DNA of 64,000 bases from Arminella tubonensis. Lineage in GTDB: Bacteria; Pseudomonadota; Alphaproteobacteria; Rhizobiales; Rhizobiaceae. Position numbers and translations under genes: made by a program. Location of the stretch: positions 496,001-560,000 of the forward strand of contig NZ_PCDP01000001.1 in assembly GCF_003240585.1 (NCBI RefSeq), read 5' to 3'. Positions 24,110-33,475 of the stretch are shown one piece after another. Within the stretch, counting starts at the first letter, position 1; each line of letters opens with the position of its first letter. A model generated the notes under the pieces. That model was not told the origin of the DNA. It saw only the letters and a list, made by a program, of their open reading frames with translations, and made no database searches.

Positions 24110-26984
24110 TCGGGTCGACGCCGAACGTCAGCGCGTCGGTACCGTTGAAGGCATGCCAGAGATTGGCCTTCAGATATGGCCTGAGCGTCCCTTGATCGAG
24201 CTGATAATTGCCGTGCAGACGGGCGCCGATGCGGCCGGTTACGCCGTCGTCGTTATCGAAGGCGACGGACGAATAGCGGTCGGATTGGTCGTCGAGCGAC
24301 AGATGCTGCCAGATCACCTGCGCCTGCGGTTCGAGCGACCAGTTGTCCGACAGACGGATCGGCGCACCGCCTTCCAGTGACACGGTAGCGGCGGACCCGC
24401 CGATGCCGACGCCGACGCCCCGGGTGGATCGCGCATCGCCGCCGAACCATGTACCCATGACGATGCCGTCGAGATACCAGCCGGAGGGGCCGATGTGGGT
24501 CCAATATCCGGCGACGCTGGTGGCGTCCAGATCGAGCTTGCCGGTCTTCAGGTGGCTGCGGCCAAGCGCCTGGCCCTTGATATCGGCGTCGAGGCTCGCA
24601 TAGCCGAGAAACAGGCCTGCGACATCGCGTTGACCTTCCGCGGTTTCGGAGCCGAACAGGTCGATGCCCGCCTGAATTCCGTGAAGGTCGCCATCGATCG
24701 ACGGGTCGACCGTGCCCGACCATGTCTGCTTGGTCGCCTGACCGAAGGCTCTGAGCCAAGCTGCTGAAATATAATCGTTCGTATCGACGATTCCCTGGTC
24801 GCCGCGCCGGTCGTGAAATGTACCCAGCGTCGCCATGGCCGCCTCGCGAGCCGCCGGCGCGATCACCGAATAGGTCGGCACTTCCAGGCGATAGAGCGGA
24901 ACGACATTGTCGTGCAAGGGCGTGGCTCCCGCGGGCGGGGGCCCAGTTTCTTCACCCGGAAGTGGCACGAGAGGGGCCGCGGCGGTTTCGGGCACCGAGG
25001 TCGGAGGTGCAGCCGGTGTGGTCGCGGGAACCTCAGGGAGTTCCGGCTCGGGGGCCGGCGGTTCAGCCGGTGTGGCCGTGGGAACCTCGGGGGCTTCAGG
25101 CCCGGGGGCCGGCGGCGAGACCGGTGTGGTCGCGGGAACCTCGGGGGCTTCAGGCCCGGGGGCCGGCGGCGAGACCGGTGTGGTCGCGGGAACCTCCGGG
25201 GCTTCAGGCACATGGGCCGGCGGCAGCGCCGGTGTGGTTGCGGGAACCTCAGGGGGGACCGGCGCGGGGGCCGGCGGCGGGACCGGTGTGATCGCGGGAG
25301 CCTCCGGGACTTCAGGCGCAGGGGCCGGCGGCAGCGCCGGTGTGGTCGCGGGAACCTCCGGGGCTTCAGGCACAGGGGCCGGCGGCAGCGCCGGTGTGGT
25401 CGCGGGAGCCTCAGGGAAATCTGGCACGAGAGCGAGCGGCGGAAGCAACTCGACTGAGGGGGGAACGGCAAACAGGAGTCCCGGGGGCCTGCCGCCCTCT
25501 TTTTCCGGCAGCATCGGCGGCTTCGTTGGAGTGGGCACCGGCTTGAGGGATGAGCGCAGATACCAGTTTTCCGCCGATCCCGACGTCACCCCACCCTTGA
25601 AAAGATAATATTCATACGCGCCGGCGGCGACATTACTGCCGAGACCGAATGTGCCGAAGCCCGTGTTCGCACCGTTGATGCCCTCGACGACGAGTATGCC
25701 ATCCTGCGTCGTCAGCCCGCCGAGCCCGCCACGATTTGTGATATCAATACCCGTCGATCCGGTCGCAGCGCCGCCTGATACTATCAGCTTGTCAGAAGCC
25801 GAACCGTCGGCGCCGAGGACCGTATCCAACAGCAAGTGCCCACCCTGCCCGGTGTAGTTGCCTTTGACAGTGAAGCTGTCCGACGCGCTGGAATTGCCAG
25901 TGAGATTTATGTGGCCTGCGTTGAATAGATTGGCGAGCTTTCCATGCGTGAATGCGGCGATCGATGCGTTCAACCCGCCGGCGGAGATCGTGCTTGAGGC
26001 GTCCAGCGAGATTCTGCCGGTGCCCGTGCCGGCATCGCCAAGGATCAGGTCGCCGCCAAACAGAAGCTGCGTCGCGTTGGTGGCCGCGATATTTTCCCAA
26101 CTATCGAAGCGCGGCAGGCCGTCGGCAAAGATATTGCTCAGTGTCAGGCTGTCGGTTCCCGCGCCACCGGAAAGCCTGGTCATACTGCCAATGTTGGCCG
26201 AGGCGACATCCGACAGCGAAGCAGTGTCGCTGCCTGCCCCGAGCCGGATCGGATCGAGGATGATGCCGCCGCTCCAGACAAAGCTATCGTTGCCGTCGCC
26301 GGTATTTATGCCCTTTCCAACGTTGCCGCCTGTCACCGTGACAACGTCATGACCGCCTCCGGTGTCGATGGTGCCGCCGATTGTGCCGCCCGAAATGGAA
26401 ATGGTGTCTTTACCGGTGGTGGCTGTCACGTCATGGTCGATGGTACCGCCCGACATGGTGAATACGTTGTCCCAAACAACCAGTTCGACGGTGCCAATGC
26501 GCCCACCTGTAATCACCGCGCGGTCACCGCTCGTGAAGAGCCCGTTAATGCGGCCGCCGGACATTGAAAAAGTATCCAGCCCGTTGCCCTGATCCAACGA
26601 GGCAATGCTGCCCCCCGTCATCTGGAAGTCGTCGACACCAACGCTTTGGTTGACGGATCCACTGATCTCACCTGCCGTAATTATCAGGTGGTCGGCACCG
26701 TCGCCCTGCTCAAGCTGCCCATGAATAGTACCGGAATTCATCTGGACGGTGTCGGCGCCACTCCCGAACGTGACGTTTCCCGTGACCGAGCCAGTCCCTC
26801 CAGCCGGGAAGGTCAGCGTATTGTCGCCGTTGTTGTCGTTCAATTGGGGACTGGTACCGCTATCGCATATGTAGCTGCTGTTACCGGAGGTCGGCGCGAG
26901 ATTACATGCTGCCTGCGAACCTTCGATCGACATGCAAAGTGCCAGACCCGAGCTCGAAAGGTATAGTATGCCTCTATTGACCAC
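23946..26984 (-). CDS. Type Va autotransporter, long Pro-rich linker
   Basis: 1012 residues from GTG 26984, chosen because the paralogue also starts with GTG in the same context and TTGGGGG lies upstream; an ATG at 27029 is an alternative. N-terminal signal (GILYLSSSGLALCMSIEG). Passenger about 40-470 is a beta-helix of degenerate MSGGxI/ITGGxI and GxGxD repeats. Residues 480-693 are Pro-rich, including eight 18-residue repeats. The C-terminal beta-barrel (about 730-1012) ends in LRLKW, an aromatic outer-membrane signature. It should display the passenger on the cell surface; ligand unknown. Nearly duplicated by the next gene upstream. Confidence 0.9.
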   Translation of the reverse strand: MVNRGILYLSSSGLALCMSIEGSQAACNLAPTSGNSSYICDSGTSPQLNDNNGDNTLTFPAGGTGSVTGNVTFGSGADTVQMNSGTIHGQLEQGDGADHLIITAGEISGSVNQSVGVDDFQMTGGSIASLDQGNGLDTFSMSGGRINGLFTSGDRAVITGGRIGTVELVVWDNVFTMSGGTIDHDVTATTGKDTISISGGTIGGTIDTGGGHDVVTVTGGNVGKGINTGDGNDSFVWSGGIILDPIRLGAGSDTASLSDVASANIGSMTRLSGGAGTDSLTLSNIFADGLPRFDSWENIAATNATQLLFGGDLILGDAGTGTGRISLDASSTISAGGLNASIAAFTHGKLANLFNAGHINLTGNSSASDSFTVKGNYTGQGGHLLLDTVLGADGSASDKLIVSGGAATGSTGIDITNRGGLGGLTTQDGILVVEGINGANTGFGTFGLGSNVAAGAYEYYLFKGGVTSGSAENWYLRSSLKPVPTPTKPPMLPEKEGGRPPGLLFAVPPSVELLPPLALVPDFPEAPATTPALPPAPVPEAPEVPATTPALPPAPAPEVPEAPAITPVPPPAPAPVPPEVPATTPALPPAHVPEAPEVPATTPVSPPAPGPEAPEVPATTPVSPPAPGPEAPEVPTATPAEPPAPEPELPEVPATTPAAPPTSVPETAAAPLVPLPGEETGPPPAGATPLHDNVVPLYRLEVPTYSVIAPAAREAAMATLGTFHDRRGDQGIVDTNDYISAAWLRAFGQATKQTWSGTVDPSIDGDLHGIQAGIDLFGSETAEGQRDVAGLFLGYASLDADIKGQALGRSHLKTGKLDLDATSVAGYWTHIGPSGWYLDGIVMGTWFGGDARSTRGVGVGIGGSAATVSLEGGAPIRLSDNWSLEPQAQVIWQHLSLDDQSDRYSSVAFDNDDGVTGRIGARLHGNYQLDQGTLRPYLKANLWHAFNGTDALTFGVDPIRTRQGSTSLELGGGATYDFTKSLSAFATASYAFNIGGNHRETVSGNIGLRLKW
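24975..25406 (-). repeat. Eight 54-bp tandem repeats in the autotransporter linker
   Basis: Each unit encodes 18 residues on the pattern PATTPALPPAPVPEAPEV. Units start at 25406 and step down by 54 bp. Units 5 and 6 (25190-25137 and 25136-25083) are nearly or fully identical in DNA; the others differ by several bases. The multiple of three keeps frame during expansion or contraction. Confidence 0.9.
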
Positions 26985-27096
26985 GACCGAACCCCCAAAT
27001 GAAACATCCACGTGAGGTTCAGAAGCCATATGACGAGGTCATGCAACCCTAAATTTGCACTGTAAAATAGATAAAATTTTAGATTGCAGAACTAGT

Positions 27097-27139
27097 GTTG
27101 CATTAAGGCGACTATACTGCCTTTAGGTTGCGGCGATCG
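27097..27139 (-). pseudogene. Degenerate copy of the cytochrome c gene 3' end
   Basis: About 75% identical to 29749-29792, which contains the last codons (AIAAYLKVVPSH) and stop of the cytochrome gene. Here the frame reads AIAAT then stop. It marks the edge of an ancestral duplication that produced the two autotransporters. Confidence 0.5.
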
Positions 27140-27161
27140 TCTGGCGGTAGGAGCCGCCCTC

Positions 27162-29624
27162 CTACCATCTGATCTTGAGGCCGACATTGCCGGAAACGGT
27201 CTCGAAGTGATTGCTATCGATATTGAAGGCATAGTTTGCGGCCACAAAGGCACTAAGAGATTTGGTGAATTCGTAGCTCACACCGCCGCCGAGCTCGACC
27301 GAAGTGCCTCCAAGTTCGGTCCTGATCGGATCAGCGCCGAACGTCACGACGTCAGCTCCACTCGACGAATGCCAGAGATTGGCGTTGAGGTATGGTTTCA
27401 GCGTTCCCCTCTCAAGCTGGTAGCGGCCCTGCAGACGGGCGCCGATGCGGCCGGTCAGGCTGTCGTCTGTGTCGAACCGGACGGAAGAATAGTGGTCGGT
27501 CTGATTGTCCAGCCACAGTTGCTGCCAGATCAGCTGCGCCTGCGGTTCGATCGTCCAGCTCTCAGACAAGGATACGGGCTGACCGGCTTCCAGCGACACG
27601 GTCAAAGCCGATCCGCCGATGTCGATGCCAACGCCCCGGGTGGATCGGGCATCGCCGCCGAACCAGGTGCCCATGACGACGCCGTCCAGGTGCCAGCCGG
27701 AGGGTCCGGTGTGGGTCCAGTAGGCGCCGACACTCGTCGCATCGAGATCGAGGCTACCGGTCTTGAGGTCGTGCCGGCCAAGCGCAAACCCTTTCACATC
27801 GGCGTCAAAATGAGAGTAGCCGGCGAACAGACCGGCGATGTCGCGATGTCCGCTTGCAGTTTCATGGCCATATAAGTCGACACCGGCCTCTATGCCGTAA
27901 AGTGATCCGTGGATCGACGGATCGACCGTGCCCGACCATTTCTCGCTTGTCGAATTGCCGAAAGTACGTACCCAGCCCGCCGAGACATAACTCTCGCCGT
28001 TGCCAGCGCTCAGCTCGCTGCGGCGCTCCTCCACCGTTCCGAGCGTCGCCAGCGTGGCTTCCCGCGCAGCCGGCCCGATCACCGAATAGGTGGGCACCTC
28101 GATGCGATAGAGCGGGATCGGAGGCTCAGGAGGCGTTGGAGGCTCAGGCGGCGTCGGAGGTGTCGGAGGTGGAGGCGGAGGGATCAGCTCCGAGCGCAGG
28201 TACCAGTTCTCCGTCGATCCGGCCGATACACCGCCTTTGAACAGCAAATACTCGTAGGCGCCGGCGGCAACGTCGCTGCCGAGAGCGAATGTGCCGGAGC
28301 CGGTGCTGGCGCCATTGATACCCTGGACGACAAGGATGCCGTCCTGGGTCGTCAGGCCGCCAAGTCCGCCATGGTTGACGATGGTGACACCGGTCGTCCC
28401 GGTCACCGTGCCTCGTGATATGACAAACGTGTCGGAAGGCGAGGCGTCGGCGTCGAGCACCGTGTCCAAAAGCAGGAAACCGCCATTTCCGGTGTAGTTG
28501 CCGTTGATGGTCAGGCTGTCCGTCGCGACTGGATTTTTGGTGAGATCAATAGTGCCCGAATTGTTGAGGTTTACCAGCAGCGCCGAATTAAACGGCAATA
28601 GCGCCACATTCAAACCGGCGACAATCGTACTGGACGCGTCCACCGAAAGTGTGCCGGTGCCCGTCCCCGCATCGCCAAGGACGAGGTTACCGCCAAACAC
28701 AAACAGCGTGTTGTTGGTGATCGAGATGTTTTCCCAGCTGTTGAAGCGCGCCAGGCGGTCGGCAAGGACATTGCTCAGCGTCAGGCTGTCCGTTCCAGTA
28801 CCCGCAAAAAGCTGGTTCGCGGCGCCAGTATTGTTCGTCAGGAAGACGTTCGACACTATAGCGGTGTCGTTGCCAGCCCCGAGCTGGACGGCATTGAGGA
28901 TGGCGCCGCCGCTCCAGACGAAGCGATCGTCGCCGTTACCGGTCAGTATGCCACTCGATATGCTGCCGCCCGTCACAGTGACAACGTCGGGTCCATCTCC
29001 GGTGCTGATGCCGCCGAAGATAGTACCGCCCGAGACGGAGATAGTGTCGACACCCCCGAGGCTCACCACGTTACTGTCGATGGTGCCCCCGGACATGGTG
29101 AATGTGTTGTCGTTGAGTTCCAGATTGACGGCGCCGATGCGCCCACCCGTAATCACGACGGTGTCACCGCCGTTGAAGGTACCGACAATCCGGCCGCCGG
29201 ACATCGAAAAAGTATCCAGATCCGCGCCCTGGTCCAACGAGGCTATGGCGCCGCCGCTCATCTGGAAATCGTCGTTGCCAAGGCCTTGGCTGACAAGACC
29301 ATCGACCTCACCCGCGGTAATTGTAATCTTGTCGTTGCCGCCCTGCTGGATAAGCTGCCCACGAATAATACCGGAATTCATCTGGACAGTGTCGTTGCCA
29401 TTGCCGAACGTCACGCTTCCCGTGACCAGGCCGGTACCTCCAACGGGGAAAATCAGCGTATTGTTGCCGTCGAGGTCGTTCAGCTGCGGACTGGTTCCGC
29501 TGTCGCACACGTAGTTGCTGTCGCCAACGGTGGCAGTGAGATTACATGCTGCCTGGGACGTTTCAGCGGACATGCAAAGCGCCAAACTTGCGCTCGAAAT
29601 GCATAAAATGCCTTTGTAGGCCAC
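27162..29624 (-). CDS. Type Va autotransporter, short linker (paralogue)
   Basis: 820 residues starting GTG 29624 with AGGGGA seven bases upstream. Signal MAYKGILCISSASLALCMSA, then a passenger (about 30-480) with QMSGGAIASL, FSMSGGRIVG and similar beta-helix rungs. The linker is only about 25 residues (PPPPPPTPPTPPEPPTPPEP). The barrel (about 535-820) contains GWVRTFGNSTSEKWSGTVDP and TWFGGDARSTRGVG and ends LKIRW. It is homologous end to end to the next gene downstream, apart from the linker. Both have an in-passenger Cys pair (ACNL...YVCDSG). Expected at the outer membrane. Confidence 0.9.
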   Translation of the reverse strand: MAYKGILCISSASLALCMSAETSQAACNLTATVGDSNYVCDSGTSPQLNDLDGNNTLIFPVGGTGLVTGSVTFGNGNDTVQMNSGIIRGQLIQQGGNDKITITAGEVDGLVSQGLGNDDFQMSGGAIASLDQGADLDTFSMSGGRIVGTFNGGDTVVITGGRIGAVNLELNDNTFTMSGGTIDSNVVSLGGVDTISVSGGTIFGGISTGDGPDVVTVTGGSISSGILTGNGDDRFVWSGGAILNAVQLGAGNDTAIVSNVFLTNNTGAANQLFAGTGTDSLTLSNVLADRLARFNSWENISITNNTLFVFGGNLVLGDAGTGTGTLSVDASSTIVAGLNVALLPFNSALLVNLNNSGTIDLTKNPVATDSLTINGNYTGNGGFLLLDTVLDADASPSDTFVISRGTVTGTTGVTIVNHGGLGGLTTQDGILVVQGINGASTGSGTFALGSDVAAGAYEYLLFKGGVSAGSTENWYLRSELIPPPPPPTPPTPPEPPTPPEPPIPLYRIEVPTYSVIGPAAREATLATLGTVEERRSELSAGNGESYVSAGWVRTFGNSTSEKWSGTVDPSIHGSLYGIEAGVDLYGHETASGHRDIAGLFAGYSHFDADVKGFALGRHDLKTGSLDLDATSVGAYWTHTGPSGWHLDGVVMGTWFGGDARSTRGVGIDIGGSALTVSLEAGQPVSLSESWTIEPQAQLIWQQLWLDNQTDHYSSVRFDTDDSLTGRIGARLQGRYQLERGTLKPYLNANLWHSSSGADVVTFGADPIRTELGGTSVELGGGVSYEFTKSLSAFVAANYAFNIDSNHFETVSGNVGLKIRW

Positions 29625-29754
29625 GAGAAAATCCCCTGCAAAACATTCGCATGAGCTTCAAAGCATACATATAAATAAGCATATACAGCGATCCTGCAAC
29701 CATGAATTGGTCTTCGGCGCTACCGAAACTGCAGAATGCCAAGCTATTGTTGCA

Positions 29755-30669
29755 TCAATGCGACGGTACCACCTTCAGGTAGGCGGCGATCGCCTCGCGG
29801 TCGGAGGCCGGGAGGTGGGCGATGTTCTGCTGGACCTCGGCCATCGAGCCGCCGGCGCTGTCATAATCCGGCGTGAAGCCGGTCTCGAGATAGTTTGCGA
29901 TGTCGCTTGCGCTCCAGGAACCGACCGCCTTCGAGCCCGGCGTGATGTCGGGGATGCGGCCCTTGCCCTCGGGGTTTGGCGCACCGGTGAGCCACTTGCC
30001 GTTCAGAAAACCCCCGAACGCATCGCGTGGGGTGTGGCATTCGCCACAATGGCCGGGGCCTTCGACAAGATATTGGCCGCGCTTGATCTTGTCGTCGGCA
30101 TTGGCGAGGACGACGCGCGGCTGGTCGTTGAAATAAAGGAATTTCCAGCCGCCTAGCGCCAGCCGGATGTTGAATGGGAAGGGCAGCTCGTGCGGCGGCG
30201 CGACATTGTCGCTTTTCGGCAAGGTCTTCAGGAAGCCCCAGAGGTCGTTGACGTCCTTGTCGGTCATTCTCGAGTAGGAGCCATAGGGGAAGGCCGGGTA
30301 GAGATGCTCGCCGCCCTTGCCGACGCCGCGCTTCATTGCGTTGCCGAAATCGGCAAGCGTCCAGGCGCCGAGGCCGGCTTTTTCATCGGGCGAGATATTC
30401 GGCACATGGAAGGTGCCGAAGGGGCTTTTCAGCGCGAGGCCGCCCGACAGAACCAGCTTTGCATCACCCGTGGCCTTTTCAGCTGCGTGACAGCTCGTGC
30501 AGCCGCCGGCCCAGAAGACCATTTCGCCGTTCTTGATATCGGGATCGCCGAGGCCGGCCCAATGACTCTCGGGAAACGGTGCCGGTTTGGTGATGAAATA
30601 GAAGGCCGCAAAGCCGATGAGGGCCGCGCCGACGAGACAGAGAAGCCATCTTGTGAACCGTGCAACCAT
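29755..30669 (-). CDS. Membrane-anchored dihaem c-type cytochrome
   Basis: 304 residues. One N-terminal membrane segment (LLCLVGAALIGFAAFYF). Two haem sites: CTSCH near residue 57 and CGECH near residue 208, with later Met-containing segments as axial-ligand candidates. The layout matches cytochrome subunits of periplasmic alcohol/aldehyde and sorbosone-type dehydrogenases, which pass electrons to the respiratory chain. No dehydrogenase subunit is adjacent; gcd is too far away to infer pairing. Its 3' end is partly copied at 27097-27139. Confidence 0.85.
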   Translation of the reverse strand: MVARFTRWLLCLVGAALIGFAAFYFITKPAPFPESHWAGLGDPDIKNGEMVFWAGGCTSCHAAEKATGDAKLVLSGGLALKSPFGTFHVPNISPDEKAGLGAWTLADFGNAMKRGVGKGGEHLYPAFPYGSYSRMTDKDVNDLWGFLKTLPKSDNVAPPHELPFPFNIRLALGGWKFLYFNDQPRVVLANADDKIKRGQYLVEGPGHCGECHTPRDAFGGFLNGKWLTGAPNPEGKGRIPDITPGSKAVGSWSASDIANYLETGFTPDYDSAGGSMAEVQQNIAHLPASDREAIAAYLKVVPSH

Positions 30670-30817
30670 GACATCATCCCTTGAAGACCGCTTCGGGCAA
30701 AAAGACTAGCAGGGATGCCACCGACGCACACCCCCGAGAACTGGCAGGAACGACCACTGCATCTGGAGAGGGTTTCTCCCCGCATGTTGCGGGCTACCAC
30801 TGTCGGTGCCGCGGCCT

Positions 30818-30973
30818 CCCCCTTCTCCCCTTGGGGAGAAGTGCCGGGCGGAGCGAGGCGATGAGGGGGCGGTACAGCTAGAGGGTGCTTGTCTTGAGCA
30901 TTGGGCGGACGGAAGCCCCTCATCCGACCCCTTCGGGGCCACCTTCTCCCCGGGGGGAGAAGGTGTTTCGGTA
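30818..30973 (+). repeat. Two partial family A palindromic repeats
   Basis: The first piece, 30818-30875, has CCTTCTCCCC / GGGGAGAAG arms. The second, 30912-30973, has CCCCTCATCCGACCCCTTCG and CACCTTCTCCCC / GGGGAGAAGGTG. They fill most of the 346-bp gap between the two cytochrome genes; no gene is seen there. Confidence 0.75.
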
Positions 30974-31015
30974 TACCTCGAACCGCGAGGATTGGCCCCG
31001 CGACTGCGCCCATCG

Positions 31016-31459
31016 CTAATTCTTCAGAATGCGATAGGCCTGATGACAGGCGCCACAGTCGGCACCGAGCGTCTTCAGCGTTGCGCCGACGCCGGCCGAA
31101 TCGGCCGGAAGCTGGGCAAGCGCCAGCTCTGCATCACTGGAAAGTTTCGCAGCCTTGGCCTTGAAGTCGTCCATGTTGTCCCAGAGTTTTGGGTTGACTT
31201 CCTTGTCGGCCTTGTCGCTGCTCGGGCCGAACTGGTCGGGGAAAACCTTTGCGGTTTCGGCAATCGTCGTCAGCGCCGCCTTGACGGCATCGGCGTCGTA
31301 CGGCTTGTCGCCCTTGGCGATGGCACCGAGTGCGCCAGCAGCGCCGCCGACCTTCTTCATCAACGCGACACGGCTGTCATGGGTGCCGTCTGCCGCGACG
31401 ACGGAGCCGAAGGCCACGCCCGCAAACACCACTGCTGTCGCAATCGCTTTCCAATTCAT
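31016..31459 (-). CDS. Cytochrome c' (class II c-type cytochrome)
   Basis: 147 residues from ATG 31459 with AGGAGTGGG upstream. Signal peptide MNWKAIATAVVFAGVAFGSV, cleaved near VVAADG. A four-helix bundle is predicted, with a Met in ALMKKVGGAAG near the N-terminus and one haem motif CGACH at the C-terminus (LGADCGACHQAYRILKN). This is the class II arrangement. Such proteins bind NO or act as electron carriers in the periplasm. The 265 bp upstream (31460-31724) hold no gene. Confidence 0.88.
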   Translation of the reverse strand: MNWKAIATAVVFAGVAFGSVVAADGTHDSRVALMKKVGGAAGALGAIAKGDKPYDADAVKAALTTIAETAKVFPDQFGPSSDKADKEVNPKLWDNMDDFKAKAAKLSSDAELALAQLPADSAGVGATLKTLGADCGACHQAYRILKN

Positions 31460-31724
31460 AGTCCCACTCCTGTGATCTGGCCGCATATGCGGTGGGCTTT
31501 ATTCGCGGTGTCATGTTTGCCGGTTTTGACGCCGGCGATGAAGTAACAAAGTGGTGATAGTTCAATAAAATCAGTGTCATATTTCCGAAACATCGGATCA
31601 TCGAGCCTGATGTCGCTGCCCCCGGCATTTCAAACATCGTTGCTCCCGGCTTACTTTAGGGCGTTGCCAAAATGATTCAATGCGATCAGCCCAAGCTATT
31701 GTTTCCGCTTGCTTAAGCCTTCGG

Positions 31725-32357
31725 TCATGATGCCCGCCATTCATGCCACAGGCCAAGTGCTGCGACTACGACCAGCAGTGCGCCTGCGATGCGGCCCGCG
31801 AGCGCCGTGGCGCCGGGGTTGGATATCAGGAGATCGCGACTGCGCCCTGCGGTGACCGCAAGCGTCCCGTAGACGGCGAGCTGCACGCCGACCGTCATCA
31901 GCCCCATGATGACGCCCTGGATCCAGATCGGACCATAGGCCGGCTTCAGGAACTGCGGGTACACGGCGAGCATGAACAGATAGGCCTTGGGGTTGATCAG
32001 ACAGGTGACGGCGCCCTGCCGGAAGGCGCGCCAGGAGGAATGGCTACCGGCCAAGGTGCTCCCGACCGTGATCGAACTGCGCATCAGCGTCACGCCGATC
32101 CAGCCCATGTAGAGCGCACCGACGACGAGCAGCGGATTGAACAGCCAGGGCAGGAAACTCGCCAATAGCCCGATGCCGAGCGCGCCGTTGAAGGCATGGA
32201 CCGCGCCGCCGAGCATGATGCCGCCTGTCGCCGCGAGGCCGGCACTCCTGCCCCCGGTCAGCGCATTGGCAAGCACGAACAGCATGTCCATGCCGGGCAC
32301 GATGATGATGCCGAAGAGGAGAATGAAATAGAGCCAGAGATTTTCGCTGTAAGCCAT
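31725..32357 (-). CDS. LysE/RhtB family amino-acid exporter
   Basis: 210 residues with six membrane helices. The N-terminal family signature is FGIIIVPGMDMLFVLANALTGG; the mid-protein AVTCLINPKAYLFMLAVYPQF is also typical (NPK motif). It exports amino acids or derivatives such as homoserine lactones across the inner membrane. It is divergent from the WYL regulator gene (128 bp between starts), which may control it. Confidence 0.9.
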   Translation of the reverse strand: MAYSENLWLYFILLFGIIIVPGMDMLFVLANALTGGRSAGLAATGGIMLGGAVHAFNGALGIGLLASFLPWLFNPLLVVGALYMGWIGVTLMRSSITVGSTLAGSHSSWRAFRQGAVTCLINPKAYLFMLAVYPQFLKPAYGPIWIQGVIMGLMTVGVQLAVYGTLAVTAGRSRDLLISNPGATALAGRIAGALLVVVAALGLWHEWRAS

Positions 32358-32443
32358 GTCAGTTGTCCATCATGATCCGAGGGAATTCTCCTGCGGATCT
32401 CCTTGTTTGCCAGTGTGATGGGTGGTTTTATACGGCAGGCCAA

Positions 32444-32461
32444 CTGACGGGGTATTGTCAG
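32444..32461. promoter_or_regulatory. Inverted repeat in the LysE/WYL divergent promoter region
   Basis: CTGAC-N8-GTCAG, a 5-bp perfect inverted repeat 25 bp upstream of the WYL regulator ATG. It could be the autoregulatory site of the winged-helix regulator. Short arms make this tentative. Confidence 0.3.
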
Positions 32462-32485
32462 GAGTGTTGGTCGGGAGACACTAAA

Positions 32486-33181
32486 ATGCGCAAGGCGTCG
32501 CGCCTGTTCGAGATCATCCAGATCCTGCGGCTGGCGAAGCGGTCGGTGACAGCGGCCTCGATCGCCGAGAAGCTCGAGGTGACGGTGCGCTCGGTCTATC
32601 GCGATATCGCAGCCCTGCAGGCGATGCGGGTGCCGATAGAGGGCGAGCGCGGCATCGGCTATATCCTCCGGCCCGGTTTCGACCTGCCGCCGCTGATGTT
32701 CTCGATCGAGGAGATGGAGGCGATCGTTCTGGCGCTGGCGCTTCTGGAGCGGACGGGCGACGGCGAACTGAAACAGGCGGCAAAACAGGTGAGCCGCAAG
32801 ATTGCCGGTGCCGTACCGCAACCGCTGCGCCAGGCGCTCGACGCCAATGCGCTGCATGTCTGGGGAGCCGGTCTCCCCTCGCCTTCAGGCATCGACCTGG
32901 CGCTGGTGCGCCGCGCCATCCGCGACGAGGAGAAGCTCGAGATCGGCTATCGCGACGAGTACGGCAACTCCACCGAGAGGACGATCCGGCCGATCGCGCT
33001 GATCTATTATTCGCAAACCGCCAACATCGTCGCCTGGTGCGAACTGCGCCAGGCCATCCGCAACTTCCGCAGCGACCGCATCGAGCACTGCGAGGCGGCG
33101 GGGCGGTGGTTCAAGGGGGAAGGAGAAGGGTTGCGGGAGCTATGGGTGAGCGGGTGGGTCTCGAAGCCGGAGGTGGCTTAG
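32486..33181 (+). CDS. YafY-type HTH/WYL-domain transcriptional regulator
   Basis: 231 residues from ATG 32486. N-terminal winged helix: RLFEIIQILRLAKRSVTAAS, then LEVTVRSVYRDIAALQAMRV, the DeoR/YafY pattern. The C-terminal WYL-type region (about 140-215) contains EIGYRDEYGNSTERTIRPIA and LIYYSQTANIVAWCELRQAI. WYL domains sense small molecules or nucleic acids. Divergent from the LysE exporter, its likely target. Confidence 0.88.
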   Translation: MRKASRLFEIIQILRLAKRSVTAASIAEKLEVTVRSVYRDIAALQAMRVPIEGERGIGYILRPGFDLPPLMFSIEEMEAIVLALALLERTGDGELKQAAKQVSRKIAGAVPQPLRQALDANALHVWGAGLPSPSGIDLALVRRAIRDEEKLEIGYRDEYGNSTERTIRPIALIYYSQTANIVAWCELRQAIRNFRSDRIEHCEAAGRWFKGEGEGLRELWVSGWVSKPEVA

Positions 33182-33202
33182 GGGGGCGATCGGCCTGAGT
33201 TC

Positions 33203-33475
33203 TCAGCGCCTATATACCTCTCTTCGATTGCCCACACGCACTATAAAAATCCTCACAGTACTGTCATCAATATGCGCGATGATCCTGTAGTCGCCGACGC
33301 GATACTTCCAAAAATCCCCAAGCTCCGAGCCTTTTAGCGCTTCTCCGATCGACCGGGGATCGTCTAGGTTGGCAATCCGATCGTTGAGAAATGTAAGGAT
33401 TCTGCGGGCCGCCTCGTGCCCAAGTTTTTGAAGTTCGCGCTCAGCAGACCGCTGGAATTCAATCCTCCAGGCCAT
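33203..33475 (-). CDS. RelE-type toxin
   Basis: 90 residues. WRIEFQRSAERELQKLG at the start, then SELGDFWKYRVGDYRIIAHI and RIFIVRVGNRREVYRR. The R-x-G-D-Y-R-I motif and basic C-terminus are typical of RelE mRNA interferases acting at the ribosome. Its start overlaps the antitoxin's 3' end by 17 bp. Confidence 0.92.
   Translation of the reverse strand: MAWRIEFQRSAERELQKLGHEAARRILTFLNDRIANLDDPRSIGEALKGSELGDFWKYRVGDYRIIAHIDDSTVRIFIVRVGNRREVYRR

Noticed and set aside
24975..25406. CRISPR-like array
   Set aside because: The repeats are contiguous 54-bp units without spacers and lie in frame within a coding gene.
24818..25608. Plus-strand Gly/Arg-rich ORFs over the Pro-rich repeats
   Set aside because: They are the reverse frames of the 54-bp repeat array; composition follows from the repeat alone.
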